From NCBI GenBank assembly GCA_964415605.1, contig CAYQBA010000020.1, forward strand, positions 1 to 34,994: a stretch of 34,994 bases of DNA, written 5' to 3'. A program made the translations under genes and the position numbers. Below, one piece after another: positions 14,468 to 22,746 of the stretch (positions are counted from its first letter, which is position 1; every line of letters starts with the position of its first letter). The DNA comes from UCB3 sp964415605. Its GTDB lineage: Bacteria > Chloroflexota > Anaerolineae > Epilineales > Epilineaceae. A model generated the notes under the pieces. The model had not been told where the DNA came from. It ran no database searches and saw only the letters and a list, made by a program, of their open reading frames with translations.

Positions 14468-15976
14468 TCACTGCTGGGGGACAACTGCTGGAATTGTGTG
14501 CTTCTTGCCTCGTGTTACAGCTTCGTAAGCTTGAGCCGCAGTGCGAATAGCAGTAGCATACTCCTGTTCTTTTTTCGAGCCCTTCTTGGCGCCGTTGTAT
14601 ACCCGAGCTAGTTTCTCGTAGTCGCCACGCCGGATAGAGGATTCGAGTCGATTGGAGCGAATGAAGTCAAAGATTCCTCTAATCTGAACACGCTCACTCT
14701 TTTCGTATGCCTCAACCATAGCGACGGCTGAGTTGTAACCCATAAGGCCATGGTTAAATCCCATAATCTGCCCTGAACCAAAGGAAGCGCATTGATACGC
14801 GGTTTCTCTGTCACTCAGTGCTGCCGCGAAGTCGATGACTTGCCATTCAGATGACTGGCTCTTGTGACATGGTTCAAATGTGTCATTCGAATTGACTCGA
14901 AAACGGTGATCCTTATGACGTTCATCCTTGCGCCGAAAGTCGAAATGATCATTGAATCGCTTCGTGTTTGCCTTCGTCCTTGAGCCCCACCTATCCCAAA
15001 ACACGTGATTCTCAAATCTTACAATTGGCTTATTCGTATCCTTGTCAAAGGTCTTGCCGCCTGACTCGACCTTCATGATTCCTGCAGCCGCTGATGTGGG
15101 TATTCCTAGTGATTGGGCCAACTCTTGAATGAACCCACCCTTTGTATTGTAAATACTCGCCATCATGCGCTTCAACGATCCCTTTACAGCAGCCAAGTCG
15201 ATGACATCACTGGCGGTCAGCTCGACATTGGAGGAAAGTAGATCGGCGATCACATATGCAAGCTGCTCGCGTCCAGAGAATGAAGCCGCGACTAGGTAAT
15301 GCTGCAGGTACTTGAGTTGCTCTTGTGTCAGAGCGCGGAGCACCTCGATTTGCTTCGTTCGCGAATTCGCCGCCAAACCAATAATAGTCTCTGTCTGCAA
15401 CGCCCCCGAAGATAACTCGTCAATGATGGAGATCGCTATTGTCCCTGATGACGACGTCTGCCATGCGACTGAGCGAAGTGCGGCTCGAAGACGATCTCTC
15501 CTGTAAAGACCATCATCAAGTGAGTTCAGGTTCTCAAGCAAGGCTGCACGATCTCGTGATGTCAGACTCTCGATAACGTGAATGAGCTCCACTGGGCTGA
15601 GTCGGTCGAGATAGAAGAATGCACCTGCAACACTTTGCTGTCGAGGGTCACTTACAGGCATCGTGGGACTTGTGTTGAAGTCACCCTTACGAATCGCAGC
15701 CTTGATAAGATCAGACTGTGTTCCAAGAACAGGGCTCAACTTCGATTGCCTGGATCGAGCTGTCTTCTTGAGCTGAAGCGCTCCTGCAAAAGCAATGTGC
15801 TGCGACTGCATGGGGTGCGACGGGTATCCATCTAGAACCTGGCAAAGCTGATGATTCCCAATAGCCCTTCCGATAGCACGGATTTCTGTCATTCGATCAT
15901 GATCTCGCAACTCTCTCGGCACTGAGGCTGTAACATGGGAAGTGGTCTCTTTCTGCGTGGATCTAGGCTTAAACAT
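14468..15976 (-). CDS. N-acetylmuramidase (DUF3380 type) with long helical N-terminal region
   Basis: 502 residues from the ATG at 15976, which has GGGGGTG upstream. The C-terminal ~285-490 matches the DUF3380/Muraminidase family, cutting the glycan backbone of peptidoglycan. Visible signatures are IMKVESGG with the probable catalytic Glu304, RFENHVFWDRWG, and the family motif SFGSGQIMGFNHGLMGY near residues 394-411. Residues 1-280 are mostly helical with no recognised domain; they include a LSPVELIHVIESLTSRDRAA segment and a LTQEQLKYLQHYL segment of similar length that may be degenerate repeats. No signal peptide is seen, so export would need the injection machine, a holin or lysis. It converges on the eCIS operon. 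GC is clearly lower than the neighbours (31 of 60 in the bases from 15181). Candidate eCIS effector, or a lysin for particle release. Confidence 0.85.
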   Translation of the reverse strand: MFKPRSTQKETTSHVTASVPRELRDHDRMTEIRAIGRAIGNHQLCQVLDGYPSHPMQSQHIAFAGALQLKKTARSRQSKLSPVLGTQSDLIKAAIRKGDFNTSPTMPVSDPRQQSVAGAFFYLDRLSPVELIHVIESLTSRDRAALLENLNSLDDGLYRRDRLRAALRSVAWQTSSSGTIAISIIDELSSGALQTETIIGLAANSRTKQIEVLRALTQEQLKYLQHYLVAASFSGREQLAYVIADLLSSNVELTASDVIDLAAVKGSLKRMMASIYNTKGGFIQELAQSLGIPTSAAAGIMKVESGGKTFDKDTNKPIVRFENHVFWDRWGSRTKANTKRFNDHFDFRRKDERHKDHRFRVNSNDTFEPCHKSQSSEWQVIDFAAALSDRETAYQCASFGSGQIMGFNHGLMGYNSAVAMVEAYEKSERVQIRGIFDFIRSNRLESSIRRGDYEKLARVYNGAKKGSKKEQEYATAIRTAAQAYEAVTRGKKHTIPAVVPQQ

Positions 15977-16074
15977 GGAACACCCCCATGTATATTGGTG
16001 CTGACACAATTCCAAGCACGATGATGGCCGCATGCGTGTGCTGAGGGTGTGTTGATCGTGACCGCGCTGGCATC

Positions 16075-16863
16075 TCACCTCACCCCACACTCCCGCAGCC
16101 ACTGATCGACCCACACCGTATCCGACTCGTCCAGCGGCGGCGCGGGCGGCTGCCGGTAATCGACCTGAGCCCCGAACGCGCTGCGCTCGTACACCGACGC
16201 CACCACCGCACCGAGGTCCAACGGCACGTCGGGGTCCGGCTCCAGCAGCGGCACCGGAAGCACCGGCAGCGCCTCGCGGAGCTGAATCGGCCACACCTCC
16301 ACCGTCGGCCGCCGCGTCGCCCGGCTGAGCATCACATAGTAGGGGGCCCGCGGCACCGGTCGCTCGAGCGGCGGGCGCTCCCCACCACGGAGCAAGTCGA
16401 TCTCCATGAAGTGCGCCGCCGAGTGAAGCAGATCCGCCCGCTTGCGCCGGTAGTCGAGGTAAGCCTGATGACCCGGCCGCTTGTTCACCGGCGACAAGAT
16501 CTCGATGGCCGTGACGAGCGTCTGATGGTCGGTCGTGCGGACCTCGACCGACAACAGCTCCACCGGGACCTCATGCGGGATCAGGCTCGTCACCGGCGCC
16601 GGCGTGATGCCCACCTCACCCGTCCGGCCCCCGTTGGCCGCCGGCGAGCGGCGGGCGAACACCGCCACATCCGGGCGCACGTTCCGGGCTTCCGTGATCT
16701 CGATCACATCATAGGTCAAGGACGGCGTCAATCGCGCCACGTAGCGCGGCTGGATCGACCGGTTCAGCAGCGCGCGGATCTCCCCGGCTAGGTCGTTGTG
16801 AAACTCGACCCACCGGTCCGGGTGCTCGAGATAAGGATCCATCCCCGGGAACGGCGATGGCAT
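16075..16863 (-). CDS. DUF4058 family protein
   Basis: 262 residues. The ATG at 16863 is chosen because a GGGGGG tract lies 6 bases upstream; a GTG one codon earlier is equally in frame. The N-terminus reads MPSPFPGMDPYLEHPDRW, the hallmark of DUF4058, and continues with the typical FHNDLAGEIRALLN and VRPDVAVF segments. A LLSVEVRTTDHQTLVTAIEILSPVNK core near residues 100-130 has the acidic and Lys residues of a PD-(D/E)XK-like fold, as far as I can judge by eye. The family is common in Chloroflexota, Planctomycetes and Cyanobacteria, and its function is unknown. It is separated from the muramidase by 98 bases and from the M23 gene by about 110 bases, all on the minus strand. No clear link to the eCIS. 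Confidence 0.85.
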   Translation of the reverse strand: MPSPFPGMDPYLEHPDRWVEFHNDLAGEIRALLNRSIQPRYVARLTPSLTYDVIEITEARNVRPDVAVFARRSPAANGGRTGEVGITPAPVTSLIPHEVPVELLSVEVRTTDHQTLVTAIEILSPVNKRPGHQAYLDYRRKRADLLHSAAHFMEIDLLRGGERPPLERPVPRAPYYVMLSRATRRPTVEVWPIQLREALPVLPVPLLEPDPDVPLDLGAVVASVYERSAFGAQVDYRQPPAPPLDESDTVWVDQWLRECGVR

Positions 16864-16974
16864 CACATGCCCCCCGTGTGCGCCAGAACCGCCATCACAT
16901 CATCCGCCCAGCCGCCAGCACATCCCAAGATAGCGCATCTCCCCCGCCGCGTCCACCGCCCCCACCCCGGTACA

Positions 16975-19900
16975 TCACCACATCAGCAGCCAGCTCGCCC
17001 AAGACGACCGCATCGGTCGCCAACGCCGTTGCCGGAGACCAATCCGGCCGCCCACGGTGCTCCCGACAACCCGCGCCCCGCCCAGCGCGCGCGATTCCAC
17101 CCTCGCCTCCAGCCGCACCGCGTCCCCCTCCCGTTGAGCGGGCGCCCTGCTCCCGCGCGCCGCCCGGCCCGGCCCGGCCGCGCGTATCTCCCACTCCGGC
17201 ATGTCCGGCTCGATCGGCACCTCCGGCCGGCGAATCGCCGATCCGGTCGCCGTCGCCATCACCGTCGGTACCGCCAACGGCGTGCCCGACGGCGCCGCCG
17301 TCGCCTCCGCGCTGGCCATCGCCGTCAGCGTCGGCGACACCACCTGCGTCGCCGCCGCTGTCGACCCCGGCCGCGCGGTCGCCGTCCGCGTGGCCTCCGG
17401 CGACGCCGACGCCGTCGCCGTGCCCGTGGCGCCCCGAGTCGCCGTCGCCGAGGCCGTTGCCGAGGCTCCCGGCGCCGGCGAGCCGGGGAGGACCACGAAG
17501 ATCGCGTTCGCCGACCACGGCCCCGCCTGCCCGGCGTTGTCCACCCCGCGCACCCGCCACGTCTGAGGACCGACCAGCGAGCAATCGATCACGATCTCCA
17601 GCTCAGGCTCCGCCACCCGGCGCGACATCGCCATCAGCAGATCGCCCGGCCGCAGCGGGATCCTGAGCTGCCATTCGTAGCCCGCGACCGCCGCCGACGG
17701 CTCCAGTGCCTGCCACTCGAAGGCCATCGGCTTGCCACAGGCATACTCGTCCTTGATCGAGCCATCCGGGTGGAGCCTGACCGGCGCCGCCAACGGCGCC
17801 GCGTCCACCGTCGGCAACGCCGTCGCCGCGGCCGTCGCCCCCGTCGTCGCCGTCCGCAACGCCGCCGCCCGGGTCGCCATGTTCGGCGCCGGCGTAGCGG
17901 TCGCCAGCGCCGCCGACGCCATCGTCGGTGCGCGCGGACCGCCCGCTACCACCCCCGGCCCCCCTGCGATCGAAACCGGCAGCGTGGGCACCCCGCGCGG
18001 CGTCGCCGTCACGACCAGCACCCGCGCCGTCGCCGTCGCGGCCGGCGTGGGCCGCCGGACGACCACCGGGGGCATCGTCACCACCACATACCCCTGCGTC
18101 GGTAGAGCGGGCGCAAGCGCGAGGGCCGTCGGGATCGCCGTGGGCGAAGCCAGCACCCCAGGCGCCGGGGCGGCCGTGCTCGGGACCAAGGCCGTCGCCG
18201 GCGGAGCCGCGACCGCTAGCAGCGCCGGCGTGGCGCCGGCAGGCGCCGCCGACGCGACGGCTGGTGGCAGCTCCGCCACCGGCTCGCTCCAGCGCGGGTC
18301 GATCACGATCCGCCGCTCCGCTGGTGGAACCTCGTCGTTGCCCGCCCGATCGACCGCTCGCGCCAACACCAGGTAGCGCCCCGGCCCCCCGACGAACGCC
18401 TCTCCGGAATCCTCCGCGGGCGCCGACGGGATCCCGTTCGCCACCAGGGCGAACGGCGTCGTGTACCGCTGCCAGCTGTCCCCCCCGTCCAGACTGTAGA
18501 GGATGTGATCCACGCCGCTGACCGGCACGCCTTCCGCCCCGTCTTCCCCCCCATCGCCGGCCGACAGCGAGACCACCACCGTGTCGTACCACCGCCCGTC
18601 CGGCGACTTCGGCCCCGACGCCTCGATGAGGGTCCGCGGCGGCACGATGTCACGCAGCGGCCGGCCCGCCAGCATGCAGCGCCCCGGTCGATCCACGAGC
18701 GCCACCGCCCGCCCCGCCGACGCGTCGACCGTCGAGGCCAGGGGCTCCCACGCCCCCCCGTCGGACTGCCAGAGAACCGTCAGCGAACGGCGGTCGACGT
18801 CTTCAAGCCGGCGCGCGTCGAACGCCAGCTCGATCCGCGCCGGCGGGTCGAAGCGCGCGATCGGGGCGCCGGTCGCGTCAAACGCCGAGAGCACGCACCC
18901 CGCCCCGATGCCGGCCAGGTCCGCGCCTTGCGGCACATCCGGCGCCCGCCCGAAGTGCACCACCGCCCCGGCCGGCAGCGCCCCCCGCGCGAAGCACGGC
19001 CCCCCGCCGCGCGCGCCGTCCAGCCACAGGCCGAGCCCCCCGCCGCTGTCCGCGCCGACGTCGACGCTGGCCCACAGCGGGTGCTTCCACAGGTACCGGC
19101 TGACGCTCGGCGCGTGCACATACCGCTCGCCCCGCGCGTCGGCGAACTCCGACGCCACCGCCCACGGATCCACCGGATAGGCCGTGCTGGGCACGAAGCC
19201 GAACGGATCGACCACCTCGTCCAGCTCGAAGGCCCCGTCGCCGTTGCGGTCGAAGCGGGCCTCGAAATGCAGGTGGTAGCCGGTGCTCCAGCCCGTGTTG
19301 CCCATCGTGCCGATGCGGGTGCCCGCCTTGACCGGCCGCCGCCGCATCGCCACCGCGGCATCGAAAAACGCATCGTCCCGCAGGTGCCAGTAGATGCTCA
19401 GGAAGTCGCCGACCGCGGGTACCCGGTGCTGGATCTTGACGAACAGCGCTCCCGACGCCGCGTGCTTCCCGGCATCGACGACCACGCCATCCGCCGCCGC
19501 CAGCACCGGCGTCGCGGCTTGATAGGGTGGATCCGGATAGAAGTCGTAGCCGGGATGCCCCGAGTAGAGCTCGTAATCCGACGCGACCCCGAAAAACGTC
19601 AGCACGCTGCTCCCGGTTGGATGCCACAGCGGCTCACGTCCGGCGGTGACCATGTGCTGTTGCGGTGCCGGATACAGCGGCCACAGGTGATCCATGTAGC
19701 TGTTGATCCGCCCGCCGCGGGCATCCACGCGCTGCACGGCGGTCTGGAACTGTGCCGCCGTGCCCCCGAAGCCCGCCGCGCTGCCGTCATACGGAAACGG
19801 CAGGTCGAGCAGCGGGATGGGGCTGCCGACACCCGCCAGCGCGCGCGCCATGCTCGCGCCCGCGCCGGGCGCCGCGAGGCCCGGCGGCGACCCGTCGCCG

Positions 19901-20124
19901 CACGGCAGGCGCGTGAGATCGGCGTCGCCCACGCGGCCATCGCCGTCAACCCCCGCGCGCTCCTGGAGCTTGGCCAGCCGCTCCGCCAGAGGCCGCCAGG
20001 ACATGAGCCCCGCCGTGGTGGCGCACAGCGTCGTCAACAACACCGCTAGGGCAAATCCGCCGACAAACGCGATGCGCCTCGGATCTTTCGCCCACCGCCC
20101 CTGGAGCTCGCGATGGTGGCCCAA
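16975..20124 (-). CDS. Large membrane-anchored M23 peptidase with Ig-like and low-complexity regions
   Basis: 1049 residues from a TTG start set by AGGAGG five bases upstream. An N-terminal membrane anchor lies at ~18-40. A dockerin-like DGDGRVGDADL calcium loop lies near residue 60. The M23/LytM zinc peptidase domain spans ~180-300 with the metal ligands His190-x-x-x-Asp194 and H284-L-H286-F-E. Next come beta-rich regions and an OmpL47-like module (VDHILYSLDGGDSWQRY, then RAVDRAGNDE), long Ala/Thr/Pro linkers and an Ig-like domain (FEWQALEPSAAVAGYEWQLR). The last ~90 residues are Arg-rich. M23 enzymes cut peptidoglycan cross-links, so this is likely an extracytoplasmic cell-wall hydrolase. 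With all ligands present it should be active. A promoter with a good -35 box lies upstream. The Arg-rich C-terminus could be a late frameshifted tail; I cannot tell. Confidence 0.83.
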   Translation of the reverse strand: MGHHRELQGRWAKDPRRIAFVGGFALAVLLTTLCATTAGLMSWRPLAERLAKLQERAGVDGDGRVGDADLTRLPCGDGSPPGLAAPGAGASMARALAGVGSPIPLLDLPFPYDGSAAGFGGTAAQFQTAVQRVDARGGRINSYMDHLWPLYPAPQQHMVTAGREPLWHPTGSSVLTFFGVASDYELYSGHPGYDFYPDPPYQAATPVLAAADGVVVDAGKHAASGALFVKIQHRVPAVGDFLSIYWHLRDDAFFDAAVAMRRRPVKAGTRIGTMGNTGWSTGYHLHFEARFDRNGDGAFELDEVVDPFGFVPSTAYPVDPWAVASEFADARGERYVHAPSVSRYLWKHPLWASVDVGADSGGGLGLWLDGARGGGPCFARGALPAGAVVHFGRAPDVPQGADLAGIGAGCVLSAFDATGAPIARFDPPARIELAFDARRLEDVDRRSLTVLWQSDGGAWEPLASTVDASAGRAVALVDRPGRCMLAGRPLRDIVPPRTLIEASGPKSPDGRWYDTVVVSLSAGDGGEDGAEGVPVSGVDHILYSLDGGDSWQRYTTPFALVANGIPSAPAEDSGEAFVGGPGRYLVLARAVDRAGNDEVPPAERRIVIDPRWSEPVAELPPAVASAAPAGATPALLAVAAPPATALVPSTAAPAPGVLASPTAIPTALALAPALPTQGYVVVTMPPVVVRRPTPAATATARVLVVTATPRGVPTLPVSIAGGPGVVAGGPRAPTMASAALATATPAPNMATRAAALRTATTGATAAATALPTVDAAPLAAPVRLHPDGSIKDEYACGKPMAFEWQALEPSAAVAGYEWQLRIPLRPGDLLMAMSRRVAEPELEIVIDCSLVGPQTWRVRGVDNAGQAGPWSANAIFVVLPGSPAPGASATASATATRGATGTATASASPEATRTATARPGSTAAATQVVSPTLTAMASAEATAAPSGTPLAVPTVMATATGSAIRRPEVPIEPDMPEWEIRAAGPGRAARGSRAPAQREGDAVRLEARVESRALGGARVVGSTVGGRIGLRQRRWRPMRSSWASWLLMW

Positions 20125-20129
20125 AACCG

Positions 20130-20135
20130 CCTCCT
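20130..20135 (-). promoter_or_regulatory. Shine-Dalgarno site for the TTG start of the M23 peptidase
   Basis: A perfect AGGAGG on the minus strand sits five bases before TTG at 20124-20122. It decides in favour of this rare start, which leaves the membrane anchor near the N-terminus. Confidence 0.7.
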
Positions 20136-20216
20136 GGACAATACCCGCGAGCTGGGAGCTCGCACGCCATCTGGCGCCGATCGGGTGCGTGGGGGAACGC
20201 CGTCGACTTAATCAAA

Positions 20217-20246
20217 AGTTTACCACGCGCTGCCGAATCACGTCAA
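20217..20246 (-). promoter_or_regulatory. Sigma-70-type promoter of the M23 peptidase gene
   Basis: On the minus strand TTGACG (-35, 20246-20241) and TAAACT (-10, 20222-20217) are separated by exactly 18 bases, in one of the few AT-rich patches of this GC-rich region. It would give an untranslated leader of roughly 85 bases before the TTG start. Confidence 0.55.
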
Positions 20247-20300
20247 GCGTCTTGTGCCCGCCGCCAGATCCAGGCGCGCCAATGGTGGCGCTTCCGACTG

Positions 20301-20331
20301 CCGCCCCGTCCCCGGAGGGACCAGGGGGCGG
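20301..20331. repeat. Imperfect inverted repeat (hairpin) in the divergent region
   Basis: Arms CCGCCCC-GTCCC and GGGAC-(CAG)-GGGGCGG enclose a CGGA loop, giving a 12-bp stem with a 3-base bulge. There is no U tract. It could be an operator or part of a leader; chance is possible in such GC-rich DNA. Confidence 0.35.
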
Positions 20332-20465
20332 ATGGCTCCGTGGTCCTTGCCGAAGCGCGGCATGCCGCCACGAGCAGTCCCCAACCCCGAGCAGGCCTGC
20401 CACGACACCCGCCCCCGCATCCGCCTCGCGCCGCGCGTTCGACCGTCCGCCGCGGCCGCGCTATC

Positions 20466-21557
20466 ATGCGCCGCGTGGCCGACACCATCGCCCGCCGCCT
20501 CCCCATGCTGCTTGCCGCGCTGGCCCTGCTGGCCGGCCTGTGGGCCGGGCTGCTCCGCATGGGCTGGCCGTGGCCGCCGGTCGTGGCCGCGCTGCCCGCG
20601 TGGCACGGCCCGCTGATGGCCGCCGGGTTCTTCGGGACCCTGATCGGCGTCGAGCGGGCCGCCGCGCTCGCGCTCCAGCCCCGGCTGGCCGGGCGGGCGG
20701 TGCTCCTGTACGCCGGCCCGCTCGCCTCCGGCCTCGGCGCCCTGGCGCTCATCGCCGGCCTGCCGCCCGCCGCCGGCGCCGTGCCGATGCTGCTCGGCGG
20801 CGCCCATCTGGCCGCGACGACCGGTCTCATGGCGCGCCAGCAGCCCTCCGGGTTCACGTTGACGCTGCTCCTGGGGGCGGTCGCCTGGCTCGCCGGCACC
20901 GCCGGCTGGGCCCTGGGCGGCGCCATCCCCGCCGCGGTGCCGTGGTGGATGGCCTTCCTGGTGTTGACCGTGGCCGGCGAGCGGCTGGAGCTCGGGCGGA
21001 TCCGCCGGCGCCCGGCGTGGGCCGAGCCCGCGTGCCTCGTGCTCGTCGGCGCCGTGGCGGCCGCCACCGCCGTGGCCGTGCGCGACGTCGCCACGGCGAC
21101 GTGGGCGGCCGGCGGCGCGGGGCTCGGGGTCGCCCTCTGGCTCCTCCGGTTCGACGTCGCCCGCGCCACGCTGCGCCAGCCCGGCTGGACGGGCTTCGCG
21201 GCGGCCGGGATGCTCGCGGGCTACGCGTGGCTGGCGCTGGGCGGCGCGCTGGCCCTGGCGGCGCCCGACCCCGCGGCGGGGATGCTGTACGACGCCCGCC
21301 TGCACGCCGTGTTCGTCGGCTTCGCGCTGTCGGTGACGTTCGCCCACGCGCCGCTCGTGCTGCCGGCGGTCGTCGGCCGGTCGTTCGCCTACCACCGCGC
21401 CTTCTACGCGCCGCTGGGCCTGCTCCACGGCGCGCTTGCCTTGCGGATCGTGGGCGACCTGGCCGGCTCCGTGCCGGCGCGGCAGTGGGGCGGGCTGCTG
21501 GGCGCCGTGGCCATCGTGCTGTTCTTCGCGCTCGCCGCGGGGCGGATGCGCGCATGA
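20466..21557 (+). CDS. Polytopic membrane protein, possibly NnrS-like
   Basis: 363 residues from the ATG at 20466. About ten to twelve hydrophobic helices are visible, with short basic loops ([11 protein letters not shown]). The segment [26 protein letters not shown] near residues 40-65 and [23 protein letters not shown] near 280-300 contain buried His residues reminiscent of NnrS and related heme-copper-type membrane proteins, but I am not sure of the family. No Shine-Dalgarno site precedes the ATG. The ATG overlaps a TATCAT hexamer (20462-20467) that resembles a -10 box; if that is a promoter, a leaderless transcript would begin near the in-frame GTG at 20475 and the protein would be three residues shorter. 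Its stop overlaps the next start by 4 bases (ATGA), implying translational coupling to the nucleotidyltransferase-like gene. Confidence 0.7.
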   Translation: MRRVADTIARRLPMLLAALALLAGLWAGLLRMGWPWPPVVAALPAWHGPLMAAGFFGTLIGVERAAALALQPRLAGRAVLLYAGPLASGLGALALIAGLPPAAGAVPMLLGGAHLAATTGLMARQQPSGFTLTLLLGAVAWLAGTAGWALGGAIPAAVPWWMAFLVLTVAGERLELGRIRRRPAWAEPACLVLVGAVAAATAVAVRDVATATWAAGGAGLGVALWLLRFDVARATLRQPGWTGFAAAGMLAGYAWLALGGALALAAPDPAAGMLYDARLHAVFVGFALSVTFAHAPLVLPAVVGRSFAYHRAFYAPLGLLHGALALRIVGDLAGSVPARQWGGLLGAVAIVLFFALAAGRMRA

Positions 21558-22231
21558 GACCCATGCGCGACCGCGCCCTGACACCCGAGCCCTACGAGGC
21601 GCGCGTCCGCCGTTCGTTCGACGCGGCCTTGCGCGAGTCCAGCGCGCACTTCGACTCGGGCGGCGCCGTGTACCAGACGGTGCGCCGGCTGGCGGAGCGC
21701 CTCGACGCCGCCGGCATCCCCTACGCCCTGATCGGCGCCCTGGCACAGGCCGCCCACGGCTATGTGCGCATGACCACCGACGTCGATGTCGTCATGACCG
21801 AAGCTGGGCTGGAGCGCTTCCGGGCGGAGCTGGCCGGGCGGGGCTACCGGCCGGCCTTCGAAGGCGCGACCCGGACGTTCCGCGATACCGAGACGCAGGT
21901 GCGGATCGAGGTCGTCCCCGCCGGCGGGTTCCCGGGCGACGGACAGCCCAAGCCCGTGGCCTTCCCGGATCCCGCCGCCGGCGGCGAGCTGCGCGACGGC
22001 ATCCGCGTGGTGACGCTGCCCACGCTGATCGCGCTGAAGCTGGCGTCCGGCCTGTCAGCGGCGCATCGGCTGAAGGACATCGCCGACGTCATGGAGATCA
22101 TCCGCCAGCTCGACCTGCCCCTCGATCTGGCTGGCCGGCTCGACCCGAGCGTCGCGCCGGAGTACGAGCGGCTGTGGCACGTGGTCCACGCGACGCGCGA
22201 CGCGTACGACGAGGCTCCCGGGGTCGAATGA
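21554..22231 (+). CDS. Nucleotidyltransferase-like protein (MNT/AbiEii superfamily)
   Basis: 225 residues. The ATG overlaps the previous stop as ATGA; a second ATG three codons later is an alternative. Residues 58-80 show the nucleotidyltransferase-fold signature in relaxed form: Gly61-Ala62, a short helix, then TTDVDVV with Asp76 and Asp78. The canonical Gly-Gly/Ser pair is Gly-Ala here. The middle has [26 protein letters not shown], typical of proteins annotated as nucleotidyl transferase AbiEii/AbiGii toxin family, in which the Lys and Asp residues of this helix pair are conserved. Some such proteins are toxins, others are stand-alone enzymes of unknown substrate. No antitoxin partner is adjacent: the neighbours are a membrane protein and an ArsC-like protein, so a toxin role is not supported. 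Confidence 0.8.
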   Translation: MRPMRDRALTPEPYEARVRRSFDAALRESSAHFDSGGAVYQTVRRLAERLDAAGIPYALIGALAQAAHGYVRMTTDVDVVMTEAGLERFRAELAGRGYRPAFEGATRTFRDTETQVRIEVVPAGGFPGDGQPKPVAFPDPAAGGELRDGIRVVTLPTLIALKLASGLSAAHRLKDIADVMEIIRQLDLPLDLAGRLDPSVAPEYERLWHVVHATRDAYDEAPGVE

Positions 22232-22275
22232 CCGCACCCATGCCCACCGCGCAACCCCGCGCGACGAGGTCGACC

Positions 22276-22746
22276 ATGAACAACGCTGAATCCGCTCCAG
22301 AAGACACCAAGACCATCCTCTTCCTCTGCGTCGCCAACTCCGCGCGCAGCCAGATGGCCGAAGGCCTCGCCCGGCAGGTGCTCGGCGCCCGCATCCCCGT
22401 CCAGAGCGCGGGGAGCGCGCCGTCGCGCGTGAACCCCTACGCCGTCGAGGTGATGCGCGAGGTCGGCATCGACATCACGGCCCAGCGCTCCAAGTCCGTC
22501 GCCGAGATCGACCCGGCGACGGTGGGAACGGTCGTCACGCTGTGCGCCGAGGAGGTGTGCCCCGTCTTCCTCGGCCCGGTGCGGCGGCTGCACTGGTCGA
22601 TCGCCGATCCGGCCAGCCCGGACCCGTCGATCCCGCGCGACGCGATGCTCGCCCGCTTCCGCGCGGCGCGCGACGCGATCCGGGGTCATGTCGAGACGCT
22701 GTTGCTGGCCGTCGATTCCGAGCACGCCAGACGGACACCGACGTAG
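22276..22746 (+). CDS. arsC: Arsenate reductase / low-molecular-weight tyrosine phosphatase family protein
   Basis: 156 residues. The ATG at 22276 follows a GAGG site 6 bases upstream; in-frame ATGs at 22228 (overlapping the previous stop as ATGA) and 22240 are alternatives that add 12-16 residues. The P-loop is Cys18-VANSA-Arg24-Ser, followed by QMAEGLAR as in ArsC proteins. The general-acid loop is IADPASPD with Asp111. Two further cysteines, Cys90 and Cys95 in TLCAEEVC, sit where thioredoxin-coupled arsenate reductases carry their redox pair, though closer together than in the S. aureus type. This favours arsenate reductase over a pure tyrosine phosphatase. No arsenic efflux or ArsR gene is adjacent. 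The last 61 bases overlap the end of the opposite-strand cyclase-NACHT-FGE gene. Confidence 0.85.
   Translation: MNNAESAPEDTKTILFLCVANSARSQMAEGLARQVLGARIPVQSAGSAPSRVNPYAVEVMREVGIDITAQRSKSVAEIDPATVGTVVTLCAEEVCPVFLGPVRRLHWSIADPASPDPSIPRDAMLARFRAARDAIRGHVETLLLAVDSEHARRTPT

Larger units (their letters stand above)
20125..20465. other. Divergent intergenic region, 341 bases
   Basis: This region lies between the divergently transcribed M23 gene and the membrane protein operon. It holds the M23 leader and promoter (20217-20246), an imperfect hairpin (20301-20331) and otherwise GC-rich sequence without a convincing coding region. An open plus-strand frame runs through it but has no start signal. Confidence 0.7.

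Noticed and set aside
15989..16015. TTGGAA/TATACA as a promoter for the muramidase
   Set aside because: The spacer is only 15 bases, and transcription from it would start inside the ribosome binding site.
15977..16294. N-terminal extension of the muramidase to 16294
   Set aside because: The extension is Gly/Ala/Arg-rich, overlaps the DUF4058 gene, and has high GC unlike the muramidase body. The ATG at 15976 has a Shine-Dalgarno-like site.
17165..18280. Repeated GCC/ACC-rich stretches that could look like a repeat array
   Set aside because: They encode the Ala/Thr/Pro linkers of the M23 protein in frame; no regular repeat-spacer pattern, so not CRISPR.
19703..21553. Upstream extension of the nucleotidyltransferase-like gene
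   Set aside because: It would run through the membrane protein gene and antisense to the M23 gene, and its composition is Arg/Pro-rich. The ATGA overlap marks the real start.
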